Shown: positions 26,096 through 35,694, counted from the first letter of the stretch. The stretch: DNA of 64,000 nt from Lachnospiraceae bacterium (GCA_021202635.1 JAJQCQ010000047.1:1-64000); one strand, 5' to 3'. Made by a program: numbers and translations. Notes: generated by a model not told the origin, from the sequence alone.

Positions 26096-27454
26096 ATGAA
26101 TAAGAATCAGTTTGCACTGACCCCGCCTATGGGCTGGAACAGCTATGATTATTATGACACTTCAGTGACGGAAGCCGAGGTAAAGGCAAATGCGGATTAC
26201 ATGGCGGCACATCTGAAGGAGTACGGCTGGGAATACATTGTGGTGGATATTCAGTGGTACGCACGCGGGGCGGGTTCCATGCGCGACCGCTATCAGTACA
26301 TTCCCTTCAGTGAGCTGGAGATGGATGCGTACGGCCGGCTGCTGCCGGATCCAGACCGGTTTCCATCTTCGGTGAATGGCGCGGGCTTTGGGCCTCTGGC
26401 GGATTATGTCCATTCATTGGGACTGAAATTCGGCATCCATATCATGCGCGGCATACCGCGCGCGGCGGCACAGGCGCACCTGCCGGTATACGGCACGGAG
26501 GTGACTGCGGCGGATGTGGCGGATCCGTTTTCCATTTCACGCTGGAATCCGGATATGTACGGCCTGCGCGATGAGAAGGAAAGCCAGGCATACTATGATT
26601 CGATTTTTGCCCTGTATGCGCAGTGGGGTGTGGATTATGTGAAGTGCGACGATATCTGTAATACGAATGCTTATCCGCTGAATCCGTATTCTGCGGAGCA
26701 TGAGGTGGAGATGCTGCAGGCGGCGATCCAGAAGAGCGGCAGGCCGATCGTGCTCAGCCTTTCTCCGGGACCGGCGCTGATCGAGAAAGCGTGGCACTAT
26801 GAGAAATACGCAAATATGTGGCGGATTACGGATGATTTCTGGGACGACTGGGCGCTGCTGCTGAATATGTTTGAGCGCTGCGAGCTGTGGCAGAATCATG
26901 TAAAGCCGGGCTGTTTCCCGGACTGCGACATGCTGCCGCTTGGATTTCTGGGAAAAGGCTTTGGTCAGGAACGCCAGTGCGGTTTTACCAGACCGGAGCA
27001 GATTACGATGATGACGCTCTGGTGTGTGTTCCGCTCTCCTCTGATGCTGGGCGCGGAGATGACAAAGCTGGATGACTGGACGCTGTCGCTGCTTACGAAC
27101 CGTGAGGTGCTGGCGCTGATGCAGGACGGACACCACGGTGTACAGGTACAGCGGTCAGAGGACTGTGCCGTATGGGGCAGCTTTTGCGACGCCGGAACCA
27201 GGAACCGGGAGGACAGCGGTCTGTACGTGGCATTGTTTAATTTGAAAGATGCAAAGGCGGAGGTCTCTGTTTCCGTGGATGAGCTTGCGGATGCTTTTCC
27301 GGCAGAGGCGTCTGCCGCACTGCAGCAGCGCGCGGCAGAGCAGGGCGGCCTGAAGCTGCGGGAGCTCTGGAGCGGCGCGATGGAGGGCTCGGATGGAATG
27401 CGTGTTTCGGCGGCCGTGGAAGCGCATGGAGCGAAGCTGTTTCGGGTGATCTGA
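26096..27454 (+). CDS. Glycoside hydrolase family 27, alpha-galactosidase-like
   Basis: A 452-residue intracellular enzyme (no signal peptide) with the family start LTPPMGWNSYD. The nucleophile is probably D185 in DYVKCDD and the acid/base is one of D246/D247 in WRITDDFWDDW. A C-terminal beta domain (about 340-452) closes it. GH27 members release alpha-galactose or, less often, beta-L-arabinopyranose or alpha-N-acetylgalactosamine; the substrate is not settled by sequence. The insert around residues 105-160 (MRGIPRAAAQAHLPVYG) differs from classic animal-type enzymes. RBS AGGAGG. A GH2 gene follows about 225 nt later, suggesting joint breakdown of galactose-containing oligosaccharides. Confidence 0.88.
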   Translation: MNKNQFALTPPMGWNSYDYYDTSVTEAEVKANADYMAAHLKEYGWEYIVVDIQWYARGAGSMRDRYQYIPFSELEMDAYGRLLPDPDRFPSSVNGAGFGPLADYVHSLGLKFGIHIMRGIPRAAAQAHLPVYGTEVTAADVADPFSISRWNPDMYGLRDEKESQAYYDSIFALYAQWGVDYVKCDDICNTNAYPLNPYSAEHEVEMLQAAIQKSGRPIVLSLSPGPALIEKAWHYEKYANMWRITDDFWDDWALLLNMFERCELWQNHVKPGCFPDCDMLPLGFLGKGFGQERQCGFTRPEQITMMTLWCVFRSPLMLGAEMTKLDDWTLSLLTNREVLALMQDGHHGVQVQRSEDCAVWGSFCDAGTRNREDSGLYVALFNLKDAKAEVSVSVDELADAFPAEASAALQQRAAEQGGLKLRELWSGAMEGSDGMRVSAAVEAHGAKLFRVI

Positions 27455-27679
27455 TGGGCTGTGCTGAGGATTTTATCGGTTGCGATACGTGTATCAGGCG
27501 GTGCAGGATGCATCAGTTATTTCGTAACAGATCCTGAGGGGCTTATGGCTTATCAGAAGAAAAAGTGCGCCTGCGGGCATTTTCTGACAGGTCAGCGGCA
27601 GAGTTTTTATGTTGCAAAATACGTACGGATATATCTGGGAAAGGGATGTGAAGTATAATACAGGAAAGGAAAGATCGAC

Positions 27680-30286
27680 ATGAATCAGGCGATTATGACT
27701 TTAAATGAAGGCTGGCGGTTTCATTACGGGGATGTGCCCGAGGCATGGTACAAGGGTTATGACGATCAGGACTGGGAAGAGGTCGCTTTGCCGCATGACT
27801 GGTCGGTACATATGCCTTTTCAGAAGGAATATTCCAGCGGCACCGGCTATCTGGCCGGCGGGATTGGCTGGTATCGGCTGCGCTTTTCTCTGCCGGAGGC
27901 GTACCGGGGAAAGCGTATCCGGATTGTTTTTGACGGCATCTATAAAAACAGCCGGATCTGGTGCAACAGCTATCATCTTGGGAAACGGCCATACGGTTAC
28001 AGTGAGATCAGCTATGATATTACAGATTTTGCGAGTTTTGGCGATCGGGAGAATGAGATCAGCGTGCAGGTGACGCACACGGATCTGGCGGATTCCCGCT
28101 GGTTTACCGGCTCAGGAATTTACCGAAAGGTCTGGCTGATCGCGGAAGAGCCAGTGCATCCGGTGCTGCATGGGACACAGTTCCGGACAATGGCGGTATG
28201 CGGGAACGGATGCGATCCGTCAGCAGCGCCGTCCGCACACGAAGCGTTTTCTGAATGCGGCGTGGCCTGCCGCCGGGAGGACGTTTCCACTGCTGCAGCT
28301 GCACAGAGTGCACGGATTCATATCCGCGCGGAATTCGCCAATGATTCGGAGAATGAGGTTCAGCTGCAGGCCCGCTTCCGCCTGCTTGACGCGGACCGGC
28401 AGGAGGCAGCTGCCTGGGAATCGCAGATGCCCCTTGCCGCGGGAGAAACAGGTGAGATGCAGCTGGACGGCGCGGTGGAAAACCCGCAGCTCTGGTCGGT
28501 GGATACGCCGTATCTGTATACACTTGTGACGGAACTGGCGGCAACCTCTCTGACCGCAAATAGCTGCAAAAACAGCGACGAAGGCGTTTACTGGCTTGCG
28601 CAGACGCAGAAGGTCGGTATCCGCACAGCGGTATTTGACCCGGATGAGGGGTTTTTCCTGAATGGGGAAAACCGGAAGCTGAAGGGCGTATGCGTACACC
28701 ATGACGGCGGCTGTCTGGGTGCGGCGATGACCCGCGAGGTCTGGCTCCGCCGCCTGCTGAAGCTGAAAGAAGCGGGCTGCAACGCGATCCGCACCAGTCA
28801 TAACCCGCATATGCCGGAGCTGTATGACCTCTGCGATGAGCTTGGTCTGCTGGTGATGGATGAGGCGTTTGATGAGTGGGAAAATCCCAAAAATAAATGG
28901 TCGACGGGACACAATGTTTATCCGCCGAAGCATCAGGGCTATGCGGAAGATTTCCCGCAGTGGTATGAGGCGGATCTGACTGCGATGATCCGCCGGGACT
29001 GGAACCATCCTTCCATTATTCTCTGGAGCATCGGCAATGAAATCGACTATCCGAACGATCCCTACTGCCATCCGGATTTTCAGGCTATGGTGGGCAACAA
29101 TGACGCCGACAAACCGGCGGCAGAGATGATGTACAATCCGGACAAGCCGGACGCCCGGCGGCTCACTGTGATTGCGGCGCGGCTGGCAAATATCACCCGC
29201 AGCCTGGATGGCTCCCGCCCGGTGACGCTGGCGGCAGCTTTTCCGGAGCTTTCCTCCCGGATTGGCTTCCTTGACGAGCTGGATGTGGTGGGCTACAATT
29301 ACAAAGAGCATCTTTACGAGCAGGATCACGCGCGCTTCCCGGAAAAACCATTTTTGGGAAGTGAGAACAGCCACAGCTATCAGGCATGGAGGGCGGTGGC
29401 TGACCATCCCTACATCAGCGGACAGTTTCTGTGGACCGGCATTGATTACCTCGGCGAAGCACATGGCTGGCCGATTCACGGCTCCGGTGCGGGACTTCTC
29501 GACCTGGCCGGCAATGAAAAGCCGGCGTACTACCGCCGCAAAGCCTTCTGGAGCGAGAAGCCAACCCTCTGCCTGCTGACTGCGGCCGCGGAGGGAGATG
29601 AGGACGGCGCTGCCGAAAAGTGTGATCCCGAATGGAAGGATTTTCAGGCCTCCTGGAATTATACGCCGGGGACACAGGTGGAGGTTTTCTGCTTCGCAAA
29701 CGTAAAAGCTCCGGAGCTGTTTCTGAATGGGACCTCCCTGGGAAGCGGCGTGTGGAGCGAAGAATATGGTCGCTATGAGTGGAAGGTGGCGTTCGAGCCG
29801 GGGATCTTAAAGGCAGTCGCTCATGGAGATGGGGAACAGGAAGAAGCGTTCGCTCCTTCCGCCGGTCGGGAAGCCGCGCCGCATTCGGAAAACGCCTCAG
29901 GCCGGGACGGCGCGGAAGAGGTATCGTGCAGCCTGGAGACGAGCGGCCCGGCAGCGCAGCTGGCTGTGAAGGTATGGGAACCCTCAGAAACGGACTGCAA
30001 AACGGCGGAAGCACATGCACAGATTGCGCAGATCGAGGTATCTCTTCTTGACGCGCAGGGGCGTCTGGCCGCGAACGAGGATATGACCATCCGTGCAGAG
30101 GTGGAGAACGGTACTCTTCTGGGTCTGGAAAACGGAGACCTGGCGGATCTGACCTCCTACACAGAGAACTGGAGAAAAACGCGCAGAGGCCGTCTGGTCC
30201 TTTATGTCCGTCCGGGTTCCGGCGCACAGACGATGGTTCGCGTAAGCTGTGAGGAACTGGGGCAGACCACGGAATGCACCCTCTGA
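27680..30286 (+). CDS. Glycoside hydrolase family 2 (beta-galactosidase/glucuronidase-like)
   Basis: An 868-residue cytoplasmic enzyme without signal peptide. GH2 sugar-binding domain (about 1-160, WRFHYGDVPEAWY ... LPHDWSVHMPF), immunoglobulin-like domain (160-320, with a diverged insert), TIM barrel (about 320-630) with acid/base E454 (WSIGNEIDYP) and probable nucleophile E562 (LGSENSHSYQAW), then C-terminal domains of the DUF4982/Ig type. The GSEN nucleophile context differs from LacZ, so linkage and sugar are open; beta-galactosidase is the simplest guess given the GH27 neighbour. GC-rich patches (28200-28560, 29830-29950) encode poorly conserved linkers. Confidence 0.88.
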   Translation: MNQAIMTLNEGWRFHYGDVPEAWYKGYDDQDWEEVALPHDWSVHMPFQKEYSSGTGYLAGGIGWYRLRFSLPEAYRGKRIRIVFDGIYKNSRIWCNSYHLGKRPYGYSEISYDITDFASFGDRENEISVQVTHTDLADSRWFTGSGIYRKVWLIAEEPVHPVLHGTQFRTMAVCGNGCDPSAAPSAHEAFSECGVACRREDVSTAAAAQSARIHIRAEFANDSENEVQLQARFRLLDADRQEAAAWESQMPLAAGETGEMQLDGAVENPQLWSVDTPYLYTLVTELAATSLTANSCKNSDEGVYWLAQTQKVGIRTAVFDPDEGFFLNGENRKLKGVCVHHDGGCLGAAMTREVWLRRLLKLKEAGCNAIRTSHNPHMPELYDLCDELGLLVMDEAFDEWENPKNKWSTGHNVYPPKHQGYAEDFPQWYEADLTAMIRRDWNHPSIILWSIGNEIDYPNDPYCHPDFQAMVGNNDADKPAAEMMYNPDKPDARRLTVIAARLANITRSLDGSRPVTLAAAFPELSSRIGFLDELDVVGYNYKEHLYEQDHARFPEKPFLGSENSHSYQAWRAVADHPYISGQFLWTGIDYLGEAHGWPIHGSGAGLLDLAGNEKPAYYRRKAFWSEKPTLCLLTAAAEGDEDGAAEKCDPEWKDFQASWNYTPGTQVEVFCFANVKAPELFLNGTSLGSGVWSEEYGRYEWKVAFEPGILKAVAHGDGEQEEAFAPSAGREAAPHSENASGRDGAEEVSCSLETSGPAAQLAVKVWEPSETDCKTAEAHAQIAQIEVSLLDAQGRLAANEDMTIRAEVENGTLLGLENGDLADLTSYTENWRKTRRGRLVLYVRPGSGAQTMVRVSCEELGQTTECTL

Positions 30287-30308
30287 GAAAGACGGTTTTC
30301 ACAGTCTG

Positions 30309-30413
30309 TGGCCTGTTGTTTTGAAGCGTTATCAATGTGAGAAAATACGCAGTTCCGGGCAGGCAGCAATGCCTGCCCGAATGGTTTGCGGCCTGCTGTT
30401 CTGAATAGTTACA
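30309..30413. repeat. Intergenic repeat with GGCCTGCTGTTCTGAATAGTTAC end
   Basis: Contains GGCCTGTTGTTTTGAAGCGTTA (30312 region), a GGGCAGGC/GCCTGCCC hairpin and the end GCTGTTCTGAATAGTTAC, the same terminus that closes the 25672-26001 element. It lies after the GH2 gene. Confidence 0.5.
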
Positions 30414-30464
30414 TAATTTGTAAGGAAGTCCGAAGTGCTCAGAGAGGAATATGGGCAATTTTAC

Positions 30465-30484
30465 ATGTGGTCGCGCGACCACAT
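30465..30484. promoter_or_regulatory. 20-bp perfect palindrome, candidate LacI-family operator
   Basis: ATGTGGTCGCGCGACCACAT is a perfect even palindrome with a central CG, the usual form of LacI-family operators. It lies about 10 bp upstream of the -35 of the promoter for the LacI-type gene, so it could serve autoregulation. Binding is inferred. Confidence 0.6.
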
Positions 30485-30493
30485 ATTCAGTAA

Positions 30494-30522
30494 TTGATTA
30501 AAATTGAGCAAAAGAATATAAT
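30494..30522 (+). promoter_or_regulatory. Promoter of the LacI/ABC transporter operon
   Basis: TTGATT (30494-30499), 17-bp spacer, TATAAT (30517-30522). It would give a leader of about 65 nt before the regulator gene. Confidence 0.75.
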
Positions 30523-30592
30523 CAAAGTATCGTCTTGGGTGCAAAAGTGATAGTATTAACCTGGGCATATTTTGGATGCTGCGGGGGTGGAT

Positions 30593-31648
30593 ATGGTTAC
30601 AAGAAAGGACATTGCCCGGGAGGTTGGAGTTTCGGTTTCGGTTGTTTCACGCGCATTGAATAACAGCGGTTATGTCGATGCCGGGAAGCGGAAAAAGATC
30701 ATAGAGAAAGCGGAAGAGCTGGGATATGTACCCAATCCAAAAGCAATGTCTCTGATGCAGAACCGGACACGGCAGATCCTTTTCTACAGCAAGAACCTGA
30801 AAAATGCCTACAATACGGAACTGTACGAGGGCATGTGCAGGGCGGCGGAGGAGCAGGGATACATTGTAGCTATTTGTGCTTCTTTGAATTTCTGCAATAT
30901 CCGGGAAATCATGGCGGACGGATTGATTCTGTCTGACGCGATTGTTGCATCCAGATATTTGAAAAATGAGGGAAAGAATTATTTCCTTCCGGCGGTGGTT
31001 GCGACCTATGACGACCCGGTTTCCTTCCCCAGGTCCGTTCCGGTGATCGGGTGTGATCTGTGGGAAGGGATGAATATGCTCCTGGAGTATCTGGTTCTTC
31101 ATGGTCATCATAGAATTGCGTATGTCTCGCCTTACGATATCGGGGAAGGCGGACCGCGTTTTCTGGCATGGAAGAGTTTTATGATTTCGGTAGCTGGAGA
31201 CCGGATCATGGACTACTATTTTGGACGGACCGATGAGAGCGGGGAGTGTGACTCCTGCCGGTCGGAGTCTTCGGAGGAAGGTGAGAATGGGCGGGACGCC
31301 TGGATGGAGGATGACTTTTTCGGAGAAGGGATGCATGCCGCAGATGCATTCCTGAAAAGAAAGACCGATGCGACGGCTGTGATCTGCTTTAACGATGAAA
31401 TGGCGTATGGCTTCTGCAAGCGCCTGCGTCAGCTCGGATGCAGAATTCCGCAGGATATCTCGGTGGTCGGGATTGATGGTTCCTATGTGAGCCGTTATGT
31501 GGAGCAGCCCTTGACGACATTGTCGACGGATCCCTATGTTCATGGGAGAAAATGTGTGGAGCTGCTGCTGAATATGATTAACGGCGGCGAAATCCGATAC
31601 CGGACAAAGCTGCCCGCCAGGATCATTGAGGGCGAAACGGTATCCTGA
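30593..31648 (+). CDS. LacI-family transcriptional regulator
   Basis: About 351 residues from ATG 30593 (GTG 30587 and TTG 30572 are in frame). The N-terminal helix-turn-helix is classic (VTRKDIAREVGVSVSVVSRALNNSGYV), followed by a periplasmic-binding-protein-like sensor domain ending VVGIDGSYVSRYVEQPLTTLSTD. An acidic insertion (about residues 218-250, DESGECDSCRSESSEEGENGRD) is unusual. It lies directly upstream of a CUT1 transporter and downstream of the GH27/GH2 genes, and probably controls one or both in response to a galactose-type sugar. A perfect palindrome lies upstream of its promoter. Confidence 0.92.
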   Translation: MVTRKDIAREVGVSVSVVSRALNNSGYVDAGKRKKIIEKAEELGYVPNPKAMSLMQNRTRQILFYSKNLKNAYNTELYEGMCRAAEEQGYIVAICASLNFCNIREIMADGLILSDAIVASRYLKNEGKNYFLPAVVATYDDPVSFPRSVPVIGCDLWEGMNMLLEYLVLHGHHRIAYVSPYDIGEGGPRFLAWKSFMISVAGDRIMDYYFGRTDESGECDSCRSESSEEGENGRDAWMEDDFFGEGMHAADAFLKRKTDATAVICFNDEMAYGFCKRLRQLGCRIPQDISVVGIDGSYVSRYVEQPLTTLSTDPYVHGRKCVELLLNMINGGEIRYRTKLPARIIEGETVS

Positions 31649-31710
31649 CGAATCCCTGTGTTTCCTTTGAGGCACGGGAGCAACTGGTTGTGAATGGAGA
31701 GGAAGGTTTT

Positions 31711-32667
31711 ATGAAGTCAAAAGAAAAAGTAGCTGTAAAAAAATATAAAAGTAAGCTGACTTTCTGGCAGAAGGTATGGCAGTCCAGAATCTTACTTTTG
31801 ATGTGTCTTCCCGCGGTGATATTTTTCTTTATGTTCAGCTATATGCCGATGCCCGGCATCTGGGTGGCATTTGTAAAGTACAATTACCGCAGCGGTATCT
31901 TTGGAAGTAAATTCGTTGGCTTCCAGAATTTCAAGTTCCTGTTTACGTCGGGCAAACTGCTTTCCCTGACGACAAATACAATCCTGTATAACCTGGCGTT
32001 CATCATCCTGGGCAATGTACTGGCTGTGTTTGTTGCGATTCTGCTGAATGAGGTGCGGAGCAAATATTTTGTGAAGGTTTCGCAGACCATCATGTTCCTG
32101 CCGTATTTCATTTCACAGGTTCTGGTCGGCATTCTGGTTTACTATCTGCTGAACTACGACAGCGGTTTTGTAAACAGTGTTCTCGGAGCTCTTGGCATGG
32201 AGCTGTGGCAGCCGTACTCGGACGCTTCCGTCTGGCCGGCGATTCTGATTATTGTATATCTGTGGCAGCAGACCGGATACAATTCCGTTGTATACTTTGC
32301 GGCGATTATGGGTATTGATGAGTCAATGCTTGAGGCGGCGAAGGTAGACGGCGCGAATGGATTCCAGAGAATCCGCTACATCATTCTTCCTTCCCTGAAG
32401 GGCACGATTGTTATCCTGCTTCTGTTTGCGCTCGGCGGCATCGTAAAGGGCAACTTCGGCCTGTTCTACAACATCATTGGTACGAACTCGCTGCTGTACA
32501 GTACGACAGATATTATTGAGACCTATGTATACCGTGCTACTATGACGGACTTCAACTTCTCCACCGCTTCGGCCGTTGGTCTGTATCAGTCCGTGATCGG
32601 TTTTGTGATCGTTATGGTAGTCAACTTTGTTGTGAAGAAGATCGAACCGGATTACTCTCTGTTCTAA
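31711..32667 (+). CDS. CUT1 ABC transporter permease (LplB-like)
   Basis: A 318-residue inner membrane permease with six predicted membrane segments. The EAA-type loop that contacts the ATPase is ESMLEAAKVDGANGFQRIRYIILPSLKG. Start ATG 31711 follows an AGGAAGG site. It pairs with the second permease and the Tat-type binding protein downstream. No ATPase gene is in the locus, as is common in Firmicutes that share one MsmK-like ATPase among sugar transporters. Similar transporters carry oligosaccharides. Confidence 0.92.
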   Translation: MKSKEKVAVKKYKSKLTFWQKVWQSRILLLMCLPAVIFFFMFSYMPMPGIWVAFVKYNYRSGIFGSKFVGFQNFKFLFTSGKLLSLTTNTILYNLAFIILGNVLAVFVAILLNEVRSKYFVKVSQTIMFLPYFISQVLVGILVYYLLNYDSGFVNSVLGALGMELWQPYSDASVWPAILIIVYLWQQTGYNSVVYFAAIMGIDESMLEAAKVDGANGFQRIRYIILPSLKGTIVILLLFALGGIVKGNFGLFYNIIGTNSLLYSTTDIIETYVYRATMTDFNFSTASAVGLYQSVIGFVIVMVVNFVVKKIEPDYSLF

Positions 32668-32764
32668 GCTTCGCAGCCCAAATCAGTTTGATAATAAATG
32701 CTGGTGACAGGGGCGCCGCGCAGACGGTTATTCCCTTGTCACGGATTATGGAGGTCTCAATATT

Positions 32765-33688
32765 ATGGCAAAACAAGACAAAGATTTAATGGATTCCAGT
32801 GCAAAGATCAAGCTGGGTAAATCAGATATGATTATCCGCGGCTTTGCTTACACATTTGTTACGCTTTACGCACTGTGCTGTATCATTCCGTTTATCATCA
32901 TCATCAGTACCTCGTTTACGGCTGAGTCGGTGATCAACGCGAGCGGCGTGCAGTTCCTTCCGAAAGAGTTTACACTGAAAGCGTACCAGATGGTATTAAA
33001 GGGCGGGACGATCTTCCAGTCCTATGGTCTGACCATCCTGATGACGGCGACCGGTACATTCGTGGGCTTAAGCATCATTTCCATGACCGGCTACGCGCTG
33101 CAGAGACAGGATTTCTTCTTCCGGAACGTGATTTCGTTCTACGTATATTTTACGAGCCTGTTTTCCGCAGGTCTGGCACCGTATTACCTGCTGATGACGC
33201 AGACCTATAAGCTGAAGGACAGTTACTTTGCGGTATGGCTGCCGCTGCTGATGTCGCCCTGGCTGATTATTCTGATGAAGAACTTCGTGAAAGCGATCCC
33301 GCACGAGATTACCGAGTCCGGTAAGATCGACGGCGCGGGAGACTTCCGGATTTTCCTTTCGCTGATTCTGCCGATGCTGAAGCCGGCGCTGGCGACCATC
33401 GGCCTGTTCCTGGCACTGGGCTACTGGAATGAGTGGTATCAGTCTTCTCTGTTCTTGAGCTCAAAGGTAGATGTCAAGCCGCTGCAGTACATGCTTTATG
33501 AAGTAGTAAATAAGACGGATGCGTTGAAGAACTCTGTGGCCGGGCAGTACGTCACTCTGACCGATATCCCGACGGTCAGCGTCAAAATGGCGAACGCCGT
33601 ACTGGCGACCGGACCGGTTGTCCTGGTGTACCCGTTCGTGCAGAAGTACTTTGTAAAAGGTATTACGGTCGGTGCGGTAAAGGGCTGA
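32765..33688 (+). CDS. CUT1 ABC transporter permease (LplC/YtcP-like)
   Basis: A 307-residue permease with six membrane segments. The coupling loop is PHEITESGKIDGAGDFRIFLSLILPMLKP and the C-terminus FVKGITVGAVKG is typical of this subfamily. RBS TGGAGG precedes the ATG. It forms the transport channel with the permease upstream. An inverted repeat (33697-33729) separates it from the binding protein gene. Confidence 0.92.
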   Translation: MAKQDKDLMDSSAKIKLGKSDMIIRGFAYTFVTLYALCCIIPFIIIISTSFTAESVINASGVQFLPKEFTLKAYQMVLKGGTIFQSYGLTILMTATGTFVGLSIISMTGYALQRQDFFFRNVISFYVYFTSLFSAGLAPYYLLMTQTYKLKDSYFAVWLPLLMSPWLIILMKNFVKAIPHEITESGKIDGAGDFRIFLSLILPMLKPALATIGLFLALGYWNEWYQSSLFLSSKVDVKPLQYMLYEVVNKTDALKNSVAGQYVTLTDIPTVSVKMANAVLATGPVVLVYPFVQKYFVKGITVGAVKG

Positions 33689-33696
33689 TTTAAGAT

Positions 33697-33729
33697 TATA
33701 CGGCTCCTGACGGAGGAAGGAGCCTGTAT
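33697..33729 (+). terminator. Intercistronic inverted repeat before the binding protein gene
   Basis: TATAC-GGCTCC pairs with GGAGCC-GTATA around an 11-nt loop. No U-tract; it may protect or separate the binding protein message. Confidence 0.45.
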
Positions 33730-33856
33730 ATAAAGGAAAGATGACGCTGCGTCATTTTTCTCTGCGCCAGCCAAACAATGTGCAGAATGCATGTTCTGGA
33801 GGCGGCTGCGTGCAAACTAAAAATATAAAATATGTATTATGAAGGAGGAAATTATC

Positions 33857-35473
33857 ATGAGAACATTATCCAGAAGAGACTTTCTGAAGGGTTCTGCAGC
33901 TGGCCTGGTTGGCGCTGCGCTCTCTTGCGCGGTTGGCGGAACATTCGCTCTGGCGGAAGAGACGGATTACTGGGCAAACTGGGGTGACATCGACACATCT
34001 GAGCATGTAGTGATCAATTACATGACCACTGGCGACAAGCCTACCGGAGAGGCTCTTGACAACCTGAACGCGATGCTGGAGCAGCTGAACGCGATTCTGA
34101 CCGAAAAAGTAAACGCAGAGATCGAGATCTATTACATTGAGTGGACTGATTATCTTTCTAACTACAACCTGACACTGGCGAGCATGGACGGCTCTGTAGA
34201 CCTGGTAGGTACCGCTTCTGACTGGCTGGATGCATGGCCAAACGCTAAGAACGGCGCATTCCTGGAGCTCTCTGAGGATATGCTTTCTACCTATGCTCCG
34301 GCTACCTATGCGTCTGTACCGGCGGAGAACTGGGATATGTGCAAGTACAATGGTGAGATCTATCTGATGCCGGAAGACAATTATGCACAGTGGACGAACC
34401 ACGGCTTCGCTTATCGTCTTGACTGGGCGAGAGAAGCCGGCCTTGAGGATGGCGTACACAGCTGGGAAGATATGACCACTTATTTCCAGTATGTAACTGA
34501 AGCATATCCGGACATCCAGGCATGGGATTCGGATGGAACAAACTACGCGACGATGGTAGGCGGCTGGATTTCTTCCAAGACCAACTATGTATCGATCGAT
34601 GGTATCAACTCCGGCGCTATGTGGGGCGGCACAAAGGATGACCTTTACACCGTATATTCTCCGTATGCGACAGAGACGGACCTGCTGGTTGAGTTCGCTG
34701 AGATGATGAAGAGCTGGGATGACATGGGCGTATGGGTAACCGACGTTCTCAACAACACTGACGCTTCCAACCGTGACGAGTTCCGTGTAGGTCTGAGCGC
34801 AGCTGAGCAGCATCATACCCAGACCTGGACCGACCTTTGCAGCGATACCGCAGCAAACACGATCTATGAGGATGATGAGGATGCAGAGGTAGGCTTCTTC
34901 TACTTTGGTGAAGAGTCTCAGAATATCGTAGCACTTTCTATTACCCACGGTGCAATGGCAGTTTCCGCAGCCAGTGCAAATCCGGAGAGAGCGCTGATGG
35001 TTTATGACCTGATCCGCAACGACGAAGAGTGCTATCGCCTGTTCAACTATGGTATCGAGGGCGTTTCCTATGAGATTACGGACGACGGCTACAAGACCAC
35101 TCCGGAAGGCTATGATTCTGAGACACAGAACATCAACGGCATGACCAACTACTGGTGGGGCCGCAACGATGATCTGGAGATCAAGAGTGCAGAGCTGAAC
35201 TGGGATGCGATCGACGAGCTGTATGCGATCTATGATGAGATCAAGATCGAGTATCCGTATGGCCAGTTCGTTGCAAATGTAGACGAGATCTCCTACATGA
35301 TCGATAACATCTCCGAGATCCATACGAACTACATGAAGCAGATCGCTTATGGTAAATTCACCGGCACAGCAGAGGAAATCGTAGCAGAGTATCAGGCTGC
35401 CCTGGCTTCCGCTGGTATCGACGATGTAACCGCAGAGCTGCAGGCACAGTTCGACGAGCTGTATGGCGCATAA
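33857..35473 (+). CDS. Tat-type extracellular solute-binding protein of CUT1 transporter (LplA/YtcQ-like)
   Basis: About 538 residues from ATG 33857 (GAAGGAGG upstream). The N-terminus LSRRDFLKGSAAG is a twin-arginine signal; the sequence then runs through a hydrophobic stretch to AFALAEE-like cleavage. A Cys occurs (ALSCAV), but it is not a good lipobox, so the protein may not be a standard lipoprotein. The mature part resembles family 1 extracellular solute-binding proteins of the LplA type that bind oligosaccharides. It is encoded with two permeases and ends in a strong terminator. The same RRDFLKGSAAG signal occurs in the binding proteins at 47334 and 56281. Confidence 0.88.
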   Translation: MRTLSRRDFLKGSAAGLVGAALSCAVGGTFALAEETDYWANWGDIDTSEHVVINYMTTGDKPTGEALDNLNAMLEQLNAILTEKVNAEIEIYYIEWTDYLSNYNLTLASMDGSVDLVGTASDWLDAWPNAKNGAFLELSEDMLSTYAPATYASVPAENWDMCKYNGEIYLMPEDNYAQWTNHGFAYRLDWAREAGLEDGVHSWEDMTTYFQYVTEAYPDIQAWDSDGTNYATMVGGWISSKTNYVSIDGINSGAMWGGTKDDLYTVYSPYATETDLLVEFAEMMKSWDDMGVWVTDVLNNTDASNRDEFRVGLSAAEQHHTQTWTDLCSDTAANTIYEDDEDAEVGFFYFGEESQNIVALSITHGAMAVSAASANPERALMVYDLIRNDEECYRLFNYGIEGVSYEITDDGYKTTPEGYDSETQNINGMTNYWWGRNDDLEIKSAELNWDAIDELYAIYDEIKIEYPYGQFVANVDEISYMIDNISEIHTNYMKQIAYGKFTGTAEEIVAEYQAALASAGIDDVTAELQAQFDELYGA

Positions 35474-35504
35474 AATCAGATAAAGGCTTTGTGAACACAG
35501 ATGA

Positions 35505-35530
35505 GGGGAGACGAAAGTCTCCCCTTTTTT
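35505..35530 (+). terminator. Rho-independent terminator after the binding protein gene
   Basis: GGGGAGAC, GAAA loop, GTCTCCCC and T6. A canonical terminator closing the LacI/ABC operon. Confidence 0.95.
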
Positions 35531-35582
35531 GTCCAAGGGGGAGTTCGCTGAATATCCCTATTGAACAAAAGCCCTCCTGGAG

Positions 35583-35640
35583 GGCGCTGAACGACCAGTG
35601 GACGTTTGTTTAGCCCTGACCGAAGCGGGAGCGTAGAGTG
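35583..35640. repeat. Fourth copy of the AGTGG hairpin unit
   Basis: GCGCTGAACGACCAGTGGACG, then TTAGC and GACCGAAGCGGGAGCGTAG. It matches the three units at 25709-25980, with one mismatch in the stem. Confidence 0.65.
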
Positions 35641-35694
35641 ATGCCGTGCCAGAGGAAATTGTCTGCCTGCGCAGACGCGCGGCAGCGCGAGAAT

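Noticed and set aside
27461..27658. Possible small gene between GH27 and GH2 (65 codons with a CxC motif)
   Set aside because: No ribosome site, no known homology by eye; the start lies just after the GH27 stop in a leader region. Left as intergenic.
28220..29479. 419-codon minus-strand frame inside the GH2 gene
   Set aside because: Codon-use shadow; the plus strand has clear GH2 catalytic motifs.
30355..30381. GGGCAGGC/GCCTGCCC hairpin as terminator of the GH2 gene
   Set aside because: No T-tract follows and it is embedded in a repeat element; not called as a terminator.
30380..30388. CGAATGG near 30379 as a third LytTR box
   Set aside because: Single copy without a partner at 22 bp and no suitably placed -10.
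33940..33955. Lipoprotein attachment site (Cys in ALSCAV) of the 33857 receptor
   Set aside because: Residues before the Cys do not fit a lipobox, and the twin-arginine start plus a later AxA-like site fit cleavage by signal peptidase I better.
33866..35536. Long open frame (556 codons) on the minus strand
   Set aside because: It lies wholly over the Tat-type receptor gene, has no ribosome site and reads as a compositional shadow without domains.
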